A stretch of DNA of 24,900 nucleotides from a virus. Positions 1 through 8,037 of the stretch are shown here, piece by piece (within the stretch, counting starts at the first letter, position 1; each line of letters opens with the position of its first letter). The stretch covers positions 1-24,900 of the IMG/VR virus record IMGVR_UViG_3300043395_002799; one strand, 5' to 3'. The notes beneath the pieces were generated by a model. The model was not told the DNA's origin. It was given only the letters and a program-made list of their open reading frames with translations, and did no database searches. A program made the translations under genes and the position numbers.

Positions 1-40
1 GTGCAACTTATGTCGGCGCGCGACCCCCTCCCAAGCCTGG

Positions 41-52
41 GTAGCATGCTAC
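41..52. promoter_or_regulatory. 12-bp perfect palindrome upstream of terminase genes
   Basis: GTAGCATGCTAC is a perfect 12-bp inverted repeat lying 30 bases before the first start codon in the only non-coding stretch before the late module. It could be an operator, a terminase recognition site or chance. I see no convincing -35/-10 pair beside it. Confidence 0.25.
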
Positions 53-82
53 TCTGAGTGTCATCTTAGCTACTGGTGGTAG

Positions 83-706
83 ATGAAGAGGTCACAGCCG
101 CGCACGGTGTCCGAGATCGTCGAGGTCTTCGCTGAACTGGCCCGACTGGCCCGCGAGGATGGGCTCAGCGAGCCCAGCGCCGAGCACAAGCGGCAGGTCT
201 GCGAGGATCGCGGCGTCAACGCCTCCACGCTCAGGGTCTGGTTCGGGCGGTACGCCGATGAGTGGGCCGCCGCGTGCTGCGATCTACCGAAAGTAGATCC
301 GCCTCCACCGATCCGGCTGGTCCAGTCCGCGCCCCACCTCCCCACGCCCGACCCGGACGAGTTGCCGGCCACGGTCCGCATGGACTCCATCCTCTTTGAG
401 GAGTGGATGGTGGCCACCCTGACCCGCAACCTGGAGGCCAGTCGCCCCGGGACCACGGGCTATGCAGGCGTCGCCAAGCTCCTGGGCGAGCATCACGATC
501 GCCTGACCGCGCTCCGAGCCGCAGCCGTGGCCGCCGCGAAGGCCGAGGGTCGCAACCTCTCGCCTGCCGAGCGCATGGCCGCCGTCGAGACGGCAGCGGC
601 AAAGGCGCCGGTCCACGAACTGGAGGTCTTCGTCCGCGAGTACCTCCGCCGTCAAGGTCACCAGCTCGTGGCGGAGGGTGATCGACTCATGCTGCGTCGG
701 GCCTGA
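83..706 (+). CDS. Probable terminase small subunit (207 aa)
   Basis: The likely role is recognition of the phage DNA packaging site and loading of the large terminase subunit. This is inferred mainly from position: the stop codon overlaps the start of the large subunit by one base (TGATG), the standard order in tailed phages. Residues about 30-60 read as a helix-turn-helix-like segment (VCEDRGVNASTLRVWFGRY), which fits a DNA-binding N-terminus. The middle is proline-rich and probably a linker, and residues 120-207 are rich in Ala, Glu and Arg and predicted helical, suitable for oligomerisation. At 207 aa it is within the family range. The ribosome site (GGTGG just before ATG) is weak. It could instead be another DNA-binding protein, but the neighbour makes terminase most likely. 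Confidence 0.65.
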   Translation: MKRSQPRTVSEIVEVFAELARLAREDGLSEPSAEHKRQVCEDRGVNASTLRVWFGRYADEWAAACCDLPKVDPPPPIRLVQSAPHLPTPDPDELPATVRMDSILFEEWMVATLTRNLEASRPGTTGYAGVAKLLGEHHDRLTALRAAAVAAAKAEGRNLSPAERMAAVETAAAKAPVHELEVFVREYLRRQGHQLVAEGDRLMLRRA

Positions 707-2109
707 TGATCGAGCTCTACCAGGACACCCCGCCCAGCGCCGCGAAGGTAACGCGGTACTGGAGCGACAAGCAGCGCGCCTTCATTGAGAGCCCGTTGTT
801 CTTCACTGCCTTATGGGGCGGCAACGCGGCCGGTAAGAGCCAGGTCCTGGCCGAGATCGCCAAGCGCGGCCTCATGGGGGATCTCCACTGGCAGCAGCCC
901 GGCCGTCCCTACGTGGTGATCCTCACGGGCAACACCTGGACCCAGCTCGGGCAGACTCTCAAGTACCTTTTCGCGAGCCTGCCCGAGGGCATGTTTCGCG
1001 AGGGGATCCGCTACGAGGGCGGCGGCGTCAAGGGTCAGCGCCTCGCGGTCTATGAGGTGATCAGTGGCCCATGCGCCGGCTCTGAGCTTCGGTGCGGCAC
1101 CTTCCGGGCATCGAACCTCGCCGGCCCGCGCGCGGACATCGTAGCCGCGGACGAGCCCCTGCCAGCGGACGTCCAGAATGAGCTCCTGCCTCGACTCATG
1201 GCCCGCAATGGCCGGATGTACGTCACCTTCACCCCGACGATCGCCACGTCCCACAAACTCGATCATATGTGGCGGCTCATCGACGATCCCGCCATCGACT
1301 GGGCGGGCGAGATCCAGGTCGAGACGACCTTGGCGAACTGCACGCCCCGCGGCGGACTGGTCGAACTGCCTTGGATCACGCAGGCGGAGATCGACCGACT
1401 CCAGCAGGGGGTGAGCGCCATCGAGGCGGACATGCGCCTCGGGCGGTCACGTCGCCCACGCATGGACACCGCCTATTTCTCCGAGTGGGGCCAGCATCTA
1501 CGCCAGGACTGGAAAGCCCCAGACGGCACCCTGATCGGCATCGGCATCGACCACGGCTCCCGCCCGGGCGCCCAGCGTGCCAGCCTCGTCTACGTCTCCG
1601 GGAGCTCCTACAACGCCCGCGTCCACGTCGCCGACCACGCCAAGGCCGATGGGCGCACCGAGATTGAGCAGGACGCCAGGAACATCCTCGACATGATCGC
1701 CCGCAACGGACACCGGATCGAGGACGTGGACCTCTGGGTCGGCGACCGCTCCCACGGCGGTGATCGATGGGGCGGCGTCAAGAGCAACCTCCGCCTCCAG
1801 CAGGCCATCGCCCAGGCCATGGGGATCAATACCGAGCGGAAGCGGCATCTATGGATCGTAGATTTGCCACCGGCCCTCCAGCATATGGGCAAGCCCCGGA
1901 AGTACCACGGCTCGGTCTGGGACGGCTGCGAGAGCCTCCACCGCCTCATGGTCGCCAAGCGGTTCACGATCTCCACCCGCCCCGAGTGCAACGCCTTGGA
2001 CGCCGACTTCGCCTCCTGGCAGGCTGCGACCACCGACCCAGCCAAGGACGGGATCGACTCCGTCCGCTACCCCACGATCGCCCTGGTAGACGGGCGACAA
2101 GCAGCGTAG
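706..2109 (+). CDS. terL: Terminase large subunit (ATPase and nuclease, 467 aa)
   Basis: This is the motor that pumps DNA into the prohead and cuts it. The N-terminal ATPase has a Walker A motif GGNAAGKS (residues 38-45), a Walker B segment IVAADE with D149 and E150 as metal-binding and catalytic acids, and a motif III candidate TFTPT (174-178). The C-terminal RNase H-like nuclease has GIGIDHG with D282, GDRSHGGD with D347, and DSVRYP with D451, the usual spacing of three acidic metal ligands. Length is typical of the family. It follows the small subunit with a one-base overlap and precedes the portal-like gene, as in most siphoviruses. Family assignment is firm from motifs; the packaging mode (cos or headful) cannot be told from this sequence. 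Confidence 0.95.
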   Translation: MIELYQDTPPSAAKVTRYWSDKQRAFIESPLFFTALWGGNAAGKSQVLAEIAKRGLMGDLHWQQPGRPYVVILTGNTWTQLGQTLKYLFASLPEGMFREGIRYEGGGVKGQRLAVYEVISGPCAGSELRCGTFRASNLAGPRADIVAADEPLPADVQNELLPRLMARNGRMYVTFTPTIATSHKLDHMWRLIDDPAIDWAGEIQVETTLANCTPRGGLVELPWITQAEIDRLQQGVSAIEADMRLGRSRRPRMDTAYFSEWGQHLRQDWKAPDGTLIGIGIDHGSRPGAQRASLVYVSGSSYNARVHVADHAKADGRTEIEQDARNILDMIARNGHRIEDVDLWVGDRSHGGDRWGGVKSNLRLQQAIAQAMGINTERKRHLWIVDLPPALQHMGKPRKYHGSVWDGCESLHRLMVAKRFTISTRPECNALDADFASWQAATTDPAKDGIDSVRYPTIALVDGRQAA

Positions 2110-2121
2110 TAGGATCTATCC

Positions 2122-2352
2122 ATGGTAGATTTCATCCTGCATCCGCAACTTCGAGACCTCTCCCCGACGGTGACCCGGCGCCCATCGGACGGCGCCATCG
2201 AGGGATCAATCGTTGTCGATGGGGTCAGGTACGCGGCGGCCCTCGATCTGGCCGACTGGGCCGAACCCGATCAGGCCCATCGAATCGGTGACTGCCTGTT
2301 CGCGATGGCAATGAAGACCCTCGCATGGCCCGAAGAGCGGGCACCCGGATGA
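2122..2352 (+). CDS. Small hypothetical protein between terminase and portal (76 aa)
   Basis: I do not recognise this protein. It has an AGGA ribosome site seven bases before ATG and ends in a 4-base ATGA overlap with the next gene, so it is very likely translated. The sequence reads as a short beta-rich segment (GSIVVDGVRYAAALDL) followed by a helix. Small genes at this place in phages are sometimes head-tail accessory proteins, but nothing here supports a specific role. Confidence 0.7.
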   Translation: MVDFILHPQLRDLSPTVTRRPSDGAIEGSIVVDGVRYAAALDLADWAEPDQAHRIGDCLFAMAMKTLAWPEERAPG

Positions 2353-3665
2353 GCTACCCCCGCTCCCTCGGTGGCGTCACCCAGCGCCGGACCCCGATCA
2401 AGCAGATCGAGCTGGCCTGCCGTATCCTCGCCCAGGAGCACGAGGACGACATCCGGCGCAGGTCCAAGGCGACATTCGGCGACCGGGCCAATCAGTGGAT
2501 CCCGGACGTCTCGCGCAACCGCCTCCGCTCCTGGGTCGACCGGATCAACCGCACCCACTACCGCCCGCCCCTCGTGGTGGAGATGCGACCCGATCTCGCC
2601 ATTCTCCTGGGCGACGCCTCAGCATCGGTGCTCGTCAGGCAGTACAGCGCAGCCGGCGGGCGCCCGCTCCCTACCTCCGTCGTCCAGGCAGACGTGGTCG
2701 CCCACCGCTACCGGATCGGCGTGTGTTTCGCGGGCGTCGAGATCGGCTGGTCGGCGAGGTCGAAGCAGATCACCCTCACCCCGATCCGCCCCTGCGACCT
2801 CCGCCTCCAGTACGCCAGCGACGACCCGACCGAGCCGACGAGGATCGCCCGCTACGTGTCTGTCGTGGTCGGCGGCGTCGAGCAGTCCGCATGGGCCATC
2901 TACGACCTGACCGACCTCGACAACCCGAGCCTCCGGATCATGGGCGGAGAGGATGGCAGCGGCCAGGATCTCACCCAGCAGGTCCACGGCGAGACCTACG
3001 AGGGCGCGGACTACTGGTGGCGCTATTCGGACGGCCGCCCCTTCCACCCGATTGTCATCACCGGCAACGACCGCTATCCATACGAGACAAACCCTCTCGT
3101 GGAGGCCACTTGCGCCGTCGCCATGCGCTGGACGGCATGGGGCGTGGGCACCGACCAGGCCAGCCACCCGGCCCGCAACGTGCGGGGCATGGAAATCTCC
3201 CGCGACACCTCCGCCTCTGAGGGTGGTCACGGGGCATCCGGCACCGTCGCCGGCCCCGAGTACGTCCACCGCTGGCAGGACACTGATCCGGAGAGGCCCG
3301 GCGACCACTGGCAGGACGCGCCTGCCTTCGACCCCCTGACGACCGGAAAGGCGATCCGCGAGTACGAGCAGGGAGCCGGCGAGGTCATGGGCCTTGCGGT
3401 CAGCCTGGAGCAGACCGGCGGCGAGCCGACCGAGACCGAGCGGCGGGCCGTCGAGGAACTGATCTCGATGCAGCACGCCGAGTGCCGCCGCTTCGACTCC
3501 GAGATCCTCCGCCGCTGCGCCGCCGTCGCCAACCGGCTCCCCAACGACATCGTGCCCGGCACCGACTTCGATGAGACGCCCTATGAGGTGTTGTACCGGG
3601 GCGAGATTGATGAGGCGCTCAAGCCCGCTGCAGCACCACCACCCGATCCGAAGACCACTCCGTAG
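2349..3665 (+). CDS. Probable portal protein (438 aa)
   Basis: The likely role is the dodecameric ring at the head vertex through which DNA is packaged. The evidence is position directly after terminase and before scaffold and capsid genes, a length of 438 aa that fits siphovirus portals, and a long charged helical region near the C-terminus (about 340-420, with EYEQGAGEVMGLAVSLEQ and EELISMQHAECRRFDSEILRR) of the kind seen in portal stem/crown regions. I chose the ATG at 2349, which overlaps the previous stop as ATGA; an in-frame ATG at 2325 would add eight residues but lies deep inside the upstream gene. No diagnostic portal motif is visible, so the call rests on synteny and overall build. 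Confidence 0.7.
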   Translation: MSYPRSLGGVTQRRTPIKQIELACRILAQEHEDDIRRRSKATFGDRANQWIPDVSRNRLRSWVDRINRTHYRPPLVVEMRPDLAILLGDASASVLVRQYSAAGGRPLPTSVVQADVVAHRYRIGVCFAGVEIGWSARSKQITLTPIRPCDLRLQYASDDPTEPTRIARYVSVVVGGVEQSAWAIYDLTDLDNPSLRIMGGEDGSGQDLTQQVHGETYEGADYWWRYSDGRPFHPIVITGNDRYPYETNPLVEATCAVAMRWTAWGVGTDQASHPARNVRGMEISRDTSASEGGHGASGTVAGPEYVHRWQDTDPERPGDHWQDAPAFDPLTTGKAIREYEQGAGEVMGLAVSLEQTGGEPTETERRAVEELISMQHAECRRFDSEILRRCAAVANRLPNDIVPGTDFDETPYEVLYRGEIDEALKPAAAPPPDPKTTP

Positions 3666-3677
3666 GAGGGACACAGC

Positions 3678-4376
3678 ATGGCTGACCTGGACATCGCGGC
3701 GCTTGCCGCCGAACTGAAGAAGGCGCTCAAGATGGACAAGCGCGCGCCTGTCGATGACGACGAGGATGGAGATCCCCCGCCCCGCGGTGGCCGCCTCGAG
3801 CCCTGGATGCAGCAGCGGCTCGATCGCGAGTCGAAGAAGCGCAAGGAAGCCGAGGATCGCGCGACCGCCGCCGAGAGGCGGATCGAAGAACTGTCCGCCA
3901 AGGTCGGCGACCTGGAGAAGGGCTATGAGATGGAGACGAAGAAGCTCCGCGAAACTGCCGCCGATTCGGTGAGCCAGGTCATGGCCCGCCACCAGGAGGA
4001 TCTCGCCCTCGTCGAACATGGCATCAGCGATCCCCTCGGGCGCAAGGCTCTCCGCGACGCATGGGAGGCGCTCCCCAAGGACACCCGACCGAAGAGCGCC
4101 GTGGACTATCTGATCGGGATCAAGACCGCCCAGGCCGCCCACGTCGAAGACCCGAAGAAGAACGCCCCGCCCGAGATCCCGCGCACCGTCGCCGCCTACC
4201 TCGCGCCACCGGCCGACACCGGCAACAAGGGCGGAGGTGGCAGCGGAAAGCCCCCGCCAAAGGTGCTCGCCAAGCCCGAGGGGGGAGCCGATCCGCTGGC
4301 CGCCGCCGGCAAGGCAACCACGATGGCGGAGTACCTCGCCGCGCTGGCGAAGATCGATCCAGCCGCGGAGACTTGA
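3678..4376 (+). CDS. Probable capsid scaffolding protein (232 aa)
   Basis: It probably acts as an internal scaffold that guides capsid assembly and is then lost. It sits immediately before the major capsid gene. The protein is highly charged: residues about 50-110 form a likely coiled coil (RESKKRKEAEDRATAAERR, then KVGDLEKGYEMETKKL), followed by a Pro/Gly-rich, low-complexity stretch (about 165-205, including GNKGGGGSGKPPPK) and a short C-terminal helix (about 210-232) that would be the capsid-binding end in known scaffolds. An AGGAGG ribosome site lies eight bases before ATG. No protease domain is visible, so this looks like a plain scaffold rather than a protease-scaffold fusion. Confidence 0.75.
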   Translation: MADLDIAALAAELKKALKMDKRAPVDDDEDGDPPPRGGRLEPWMQQRLDRESKKRKEAEDRATAAERRIEELSAKVGDLEKGYEMETKKLRETAADSVSQVMARHQEDLALVEHGISDPLGRKALRDAWEALPKDTRPKSAVDYLIGIKTAQAAHVEDPKKNAPPEIPRTVAAYLAPPADTGNKGGGGSGKPPPKVLAKPEGGADPLAAAGKATTMAEYLAALAKIDPAAET

Positions 4377-4401
4377 CACGCCCATGGGGCCGTGGTAGAC
4401 C
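4373..4401 (+). promoter_or_regulatory. Putative sigma70-type promoter for the capsid gene
   Basis: A perfect TTGACA (4373-4378) is followed after exactly 17 bases by TAGACC (4396-4401), which matches three of six -10 positions. It overlaps the scaffold stop codon and lies in the only intergenic space of the head region, before the most heavily expressed structural gene. The -10 match is weak and host promoter rules are unknown. Confidence 0.4.
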
Positions 4402-4441
4402 TTGACCATCGCCCCACCACGTCATGCCAAGACGGTAAAAA

Positions 4442-4469
4442 ACGAGTCCTCGGGGTAGCAAGGACTCGT
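4442..4469. promoter_or_regulatory. Hairpin covering the capsid gene ribosome site
   Basis: ACGAGTCCT (4442-4450) pairs perfectly with AGGACTCGT (4461-4469) around a 10-base loop. The right arm contains the only plausible Shine-Dalgarno of the capsid gene (AAGGA, 4460-4464, nine bases before ATG at 4474), so folding would block ribosome access. On the opposite strand the same hairpin is followed by six Ts (A-run at 4437-4442), the form of an intrinsic terminator for leftward transcription. Either reading, or both, could be right. Confidence 0.55.
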
Positions 4470-4473
4470 CGTC

Positions 4474-5433
4474 ATGGCCGCTGGCAACTGGCTCACCACC
4501 GCTGGTCTGGGCGATGCCTACATCGCCGTCGCTCGTCGCTCCATCGAGCTCGCCCTCTCCGACACGGTGAAGAACCGGGAGGTCATGGGCCACCCCGTGA
4601 TCCTCGGCATTCTGGCTGCGGATGAGGCGCTCGGCCAGCTCCTGGGCGAACTCGGCGTCTCGGTCTCGCTGCTCACCCTGGGCGCTGGCAAGATGACCGC
4701 CGTGGCTGAGGGCACGACTGCGACGGCCACCAGTTTCTCGACGAGCAACACCTCGACGATCAGCCCCGGACGCCGGGCCTACGCGCGGACCGCTAGCGAC
4801 TTCGCCCGCTCCATCGGCGAGCCCATGCTCCGCGGCCAGCTCAGCCCGAGCATCTACGCCATGATGATCTACGAGGCCATGCGCGTATGGTTCAACGACT
4901 GGCTCGATCGCATCCTCGCCCTCGCGACGACTGCGACCTACACCATCGGCTCCACCGGCGTCGACCTCACCTTCGAGGCGCTTGACGACGGGATCGTCGA
5001 CTTCAAGAACCGTGGCGCTGGCGAGGGCCCGGCGATCGGCTTCCTCGATGCCAAGGGCATCAAGGATCTCAACGCTGACGCCCGCTCCCTTGGTGGCGCG
5101 GTCCAGTTCAGCCAGGAGGCCGCGGCCGGCATCACCCGTCTCGGCGGTGGCGCTTTCGTCGGCACACGCAACGGCGTGGAATTCTATCTCAATGGCGAGC
5201 TCGATGCCTCCGGCGGCGACACCTACGGTCTGATCCTGACCACGGGCGCTGTGATGTCCAAGCACCAGCGCGTCCCTCTGCCTCCGGAGGCCGACCTGGT
5301 CGCCGATCTCGGCATGGTCACCATCGAGGCCAAGCGCGGCGCCGGCGGCACAACTCTGTACGAGATGGTCTCGCACAACGCCGTCGGTTGGCGTGAGCAG
5401 GCCCGCGCCGCCGCCCTCGTCTACGTGACCTGA
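4474..5433 (+). CDS. Major capsid protein (319 aa)
   Basis: This is the likely shell-forming subunit of the head. It has the expected length for an HK97-fold capsid protein without a delta domain, sits just after the scaffold gene, and has its own leader with a putative promoter. Features visible include an Ala/Ser/Thr-rich early region (about 78-98), a long amphipathic helix like the HK97 spine helix (about 120-155, SIYAMMIYEAMRVWFNDWLD), and a beta-rich C-terminal part ending VGWREQARAAALVYVT, which resembles the terminal strand of capsid proteins. No N-terminal scaffold segment is fused, consistent with the separate scaffold gene. The call rests on synteny and architecture, not on a sequence signature. 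Confidence 0.82.
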   Translation: MAAGNWLTTAGLGDAYIAVARRSIELALSDTVKNREVMGHPVILGILAADEALGQLLGELGVSVSLLTLGAGKMTAVAEGTTATATSFSTSNTSTISPGRRAYARTASDFARSIGEPMLRGQLSPSIYAMMIYEAMRVWFNDWLDRILALATTATYTIGSTGVDLTFEALDDGIVDFKNRGAGEGPAIGFLDAKGIKDLNADARSLGGAVQFSQEAAAGITRLGGGAFVGTRNGVEFYLNGELDASGGDTYGLILTTGAVMSKHQRVPLPPEADLVADLGMVTIEAKRGAGGTTLYEMVSHNAVGWREQARAAALVYVT

Positions 5434-5462
5434 TCCGACCCCGCCACGAGTAGGACGTACCC

Positions 5463-6254
5463 ATGGCCGTTCAGCCCTCCGCCTCCCCGCAGAATCCCGC
5501 AGCCAGCGCATTCGCCGGCAACTTCGCCACCGGCTCCGGCTCTCCCGGCGGAGGGCTCCCGATCTTCTCGGGATCGAACTTGCCATGGTCCTACGTCGTC
5601 AATCCCGGCCGCCTCGAATGCAGGGGCGGCCGGATCCTGCCCGTGGTGGGCAAGGTCTGGCACGAGCCCGGCTTCGGCGCCAACGCGGTCGGCGACTCTG
5701 AGGGTGGGATGGGCTTTTTTTCCAACGTCCGTGCATCGGCGCCCGGCACCCTCATCATCCCCCACGACCGCCCCGCGACGGCATGGGGTGTCCTCCGCGA
5801 CCCGGCCACCTACGGCCCGCCCCATGGCTCCACCTACATGGTCTGTCACCGCGGGCGCACCGCGGGCGGGAGTGATGCCTACCAGTGGTCTGACGCCTGG
5901 GCCCGACCGGTCCCCCTGGGCGCCATCCAGGCCACCTGGAAGCAGGACCTGGACGGCCGTGATCGGTGGCTGGAGACCTGCCTCGATCTGATCTGCCCCA
6001 ACGGCCACCCCACCGACGAGCAGATCACCATCGCGATCCGCCCGACCATCGAGCACTGCCGCCACATGCAGGATCGCAACGACCCCCGCGGTCAGCGCGC
6101 CCTCCGGATCGCGGTGCTCCACCTCCCCGAGGAGCACGTCCCCGCCGACCTGCGGGGCATCTACGACGACGCTCGCGGCGTCGCGGCGGAAGTCGCCGGC
6201 AAGGCGGCCCGCCGGGGTCGTGCGAAGGCGCCCGAGGTCATCGCCGAGAAGTAG
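5463..6254 (+). CDS. Unknown head-region protein (263 aa)
   Basis: I do not recognise this protein. It lies directly after the major capsid gene in the same direction with a ribosome site (AGGA) about seven bases before ATG. The N-terminal 40 residues are Pro/Ser/Gly-rich and probably disordered. A compact middle follows, with many Trp, Cys and His (TYMVCHRGRT, ETCLDLICPNGHPTDEQ, IEHCRHMQD), then a basic C-terminal tail (AGKAARRGRAKAPEV). Position suggests a capsid-associated or minor head protein. The Cys/His content could hint at a metal site, but the spacing does not match a zinc finger I know. Confidence 0.7.
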   Translation: MAVQPSASPQNPAASAFAGNFATGSGSPGGGLPIFSGSNLPWSYVVNPGRLECRGGRILPVVGKVWHEPGFGANAVGDSEGGMGFFSNVRASAPGTLIIPHDRPATAWGVLRDPATYGPPHGSTYMVCHRGRTAGGSDAYQWSDAWARPVPLGAIQATWKQDLDGRDRWLETCLDLICPNGHPTDEQITIAIRPTIEHCRHMQDRNDPRGQRALRIAVLHLPEEHVPADLRGIYDDARGVAAEVAGKAARRGRAKAPEVIAEK

Positions 6255-6301
6255 AACCCACCAGCAAGGGGCGGCGAAAGCCGGCTCACACGAGGTCCCC
6301 C

Positions 6302-7276
6302 ATGAGTGTCCATCCCACCTTCCGTGGCGTGTCCTTCGGTCTCGAAGTCCCCAGCCTGAGCCGCAAGACCGATCCGATCTTCTTCTCCGGCGAGGGCGCC
6401 CCCTCGGGCGGAGTGCTCCCCACTGGGCAGGTGATGGACTCGACCCAGGCGGCCGTGTACTTCCGCCGCGATGGTACCGCGTCCACGTTCCTGTACGTCA
6501 CCGTCAACGGTGGCACCAACTGGACCGCCGCCGACCCGGCCGCCCTCAGCACCCTGGACCTCAACGGAACGGAGCTGATCCTCGATGCGGACGGCAACAC
6601 CAGCATCACCGCGGACACCGACGACCAGATCGACGTCAAGATCGGCGGTGCCGATGACTTCAAGTTCACGGCGAACCTGTTTTCCGTCCTGTCCGGTTCG
6701 CACGTCCTTCTCGCCGATTCCTCCGGCGCGAAGTTCGGCGACGGCTCCGACATCGTGTTCTCCTGGGACGGCACCCGCCTGAACGTCACTCAGGCCGCGA
6801 CCAACAGCGAGATCCGCTGGGGCGTCGACGGCGCTGGGATCGATCAGGTCTGGTACGGCGACACTGCGAGCCAGAAGGCGACGTGGGACCAGTCCGCCGA
6901 TGCCCTCGTGCTCACGGCTGCCGTGTCCATCACCGGCCAGGGCTCCACCGTCGTCCCCCTGATCCCGATCGCTGCCGCACAGGCGCTCAGCGGCGCGGGC
7001 GCGATCAACATCACGACCTACCGAACCAACTGGACCACGACCGCGGCCAATGCTGGCACACTCGCCAATGGTGCCCAGATCGGTCAGCTCAAGCGGATCC
7101 AGATGGTCGCGGACGGCGGAGACGGTACCCTCACCCCGACCAGCCTGAGCGGCGGCACCACGATCACCTTCGCCGACGCGGGCGACTACGCGGTGCTTTG
7201 CTGGAGCGGTACCGCCTGGGTCGCCATCGAACTCGGCAACGACGCCGATGGCGTGACCGCGCCGGTTCTCGCCTGA
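6302..7276 (+). CDS. Virion structural protein, possible head decoration (324 aa)
   Basis: It starts at the ATG at 6302, seven to eight bases after GAGG, because the reading frame upstream is only an antiphase extension across the preceding gene. The sequence is Gly/Thr/Ala-rich and beta-rich: an early segment with AVYFRRDGTASTFLYVTVNG, a middle with repeated DGNTSITADTDDQIDVKIGG-like strands, and a C-terminal part TTITFADAGDYAVLCWSGT. Such sequences are common in phage surface or fibre-like proteins. Located between capsid and neck genes, it may be a head decoration or head-fibre protein. The stop overlaps the next start (TGATG). No catalytic motif is seen. Confidence 0.65.
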   Translation: MSVHPTFRGVSFGLEVPSLSRKTDPIFFSGEGAPSGGVLPTGQVMDSTQAAVYFRRDGTASTFLYVTVNGGTNWTAADPAALSTLDLNGTELILDADGNTSITADTDDQIDVKIGGADDFKFTANLFSVLSGSHVLLADSSGAKFGDGSDIVFSWDGTRLNVTQAATNSEIRWGVDGAGIDQVWYGDTASQKATWDQSADALVLTAAVSITGQGSTVVPLIPIAAAQALSGAGAINITTYRTNWTTTAANAGTLANGAQIGQLKRIQMVADGGDGTLTPTSLSGGTTITFADAGDYAVLCWSGTAWVAIELGNDADGVTAPVLA

Positions 7277-8037
7277 TGGCCGTCCGCAACGAGACCTACG
7301 CGATCGCGCGCCCCATTCCCTATCTGATCCAGATGGGGCAGGCGCAGACGCTGACGTTCCCGGTCCGCGACCCCGGATCGGGAGCCCTCGTTGCGCCCAC
7401 TCTCGCCGGCTCGACCGTCCAGATCGTCCGCCCCGACCTGACCACCAGTCTCGTGGCGGCCGGCACCGCCATGACCGCCGTGTCGGGCTCCATCGCCCAG
7501 TACGACCTCAGCGCCCCGGCCTCCACCGAGCCCGTCGGCCTCGGGTGGACCGTCTACGCCCACCTGGTCATCGGCTCGACGACCTACGTTCTCCGCTCGT
7601 CGGCGATCATGTGTGAGTACGTCCCTCCCAACGTGGTGTCGGCGGCGGACCTCTATGCCCGCGTGCCCGAGCTCAAGCAGCGCATCCCGCAGGCCCAGGG
7701 CCCGCGGGGCGATGATGTCGGCTGGCAGCCCCAGATCGACGAAGCCTACTACGAGCTGATCCAGCGTATGCTGGACAACGGGCGCCCGATCTGGAAGTGC
7801 CGCGAGCCCACCGGCTATCGAGCGTGGCTACTCGCCCGCGCCCGCCAACTCGCGATCCTCGCCTGCCCCAACGACTCCGGCGGTTGGCTCGATCGGGCCT
7901 CCAAAGATGCTTTCTTCGAGATGCAGAGGGCCGAGGCGGCCCTGGTCCTCCAGTACGACGACGAGCCCGCCGAGGTCAAGCGCGGCGCAAGCCAGCCCAT
8001 CCGACTCGCCCCCGTGGCGACCGGGGGGTGGTGGTGA
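7276..8037 (+). CDS. Probable head-tail adaptor protein (253 aa)
   Basis: It is likely a connector component bound below the portal. The N-terminal about 115 residues are beta-rich (QTLTFPVRDPGSGALVAP, and GWTVYAHLVIGSTTYVLRSS). The C-terminal part (about 120-253) is helical, starting SAADLYARVPELKQRI and including a Tyr/Arg-rich helical bundle (QIDEAYYELIQRMLDNGR, YRAWLLARARQLAI), the kind of all-alpha build found in gp6/gp15-type adaptors. Such a beta plus adaptor fusion is unusual in length, as adaptors are often 100-150 aa. It begins in a one-base overlap with the previous stop and ends in a GTGA overlap with the next gene. The role is inferred from position and the helical half. Confidence 0.6.
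   Translation: MAVRNETYAIARPIPYLIQMGQAQTLTFPVRDPGSGALVAPTLAGSTVQIVRPDLTTSLVAAGTAMTAVSGSIAQYDLSAPASTEPVGLGWTVYAHLVIGSTTYVLRSSAIMCEYVPPNVVSAADLYARVPELKQRIPQAQGPRGDDVGWQPQIDEAYYELIQRMLDNGRPIWKCREPTGYRAWLLARARQLAILACPNDSGGWLDRASKDAFFEMQRAEAALVLQYDDEPAEVKRGASQPIRLAPVATGGWW

Noticed and set aside
2619-4409. Minus-strand open frame of 596 codons across the portal and scaffold genes
   Set aside because: A shadow produced by high-GC third positions; composition is low-complexity Val/Gly/Leu/Ala/Asp and the plus-strand genes have motifs, ribosome sites and overlaps.
4402-4430. Second -35-like TTGACC before the capsid gene
   Set aside because: At 17 bases downstream the sequence is TGCCAA, a poor -10; the TTGACA at 4373 is better.
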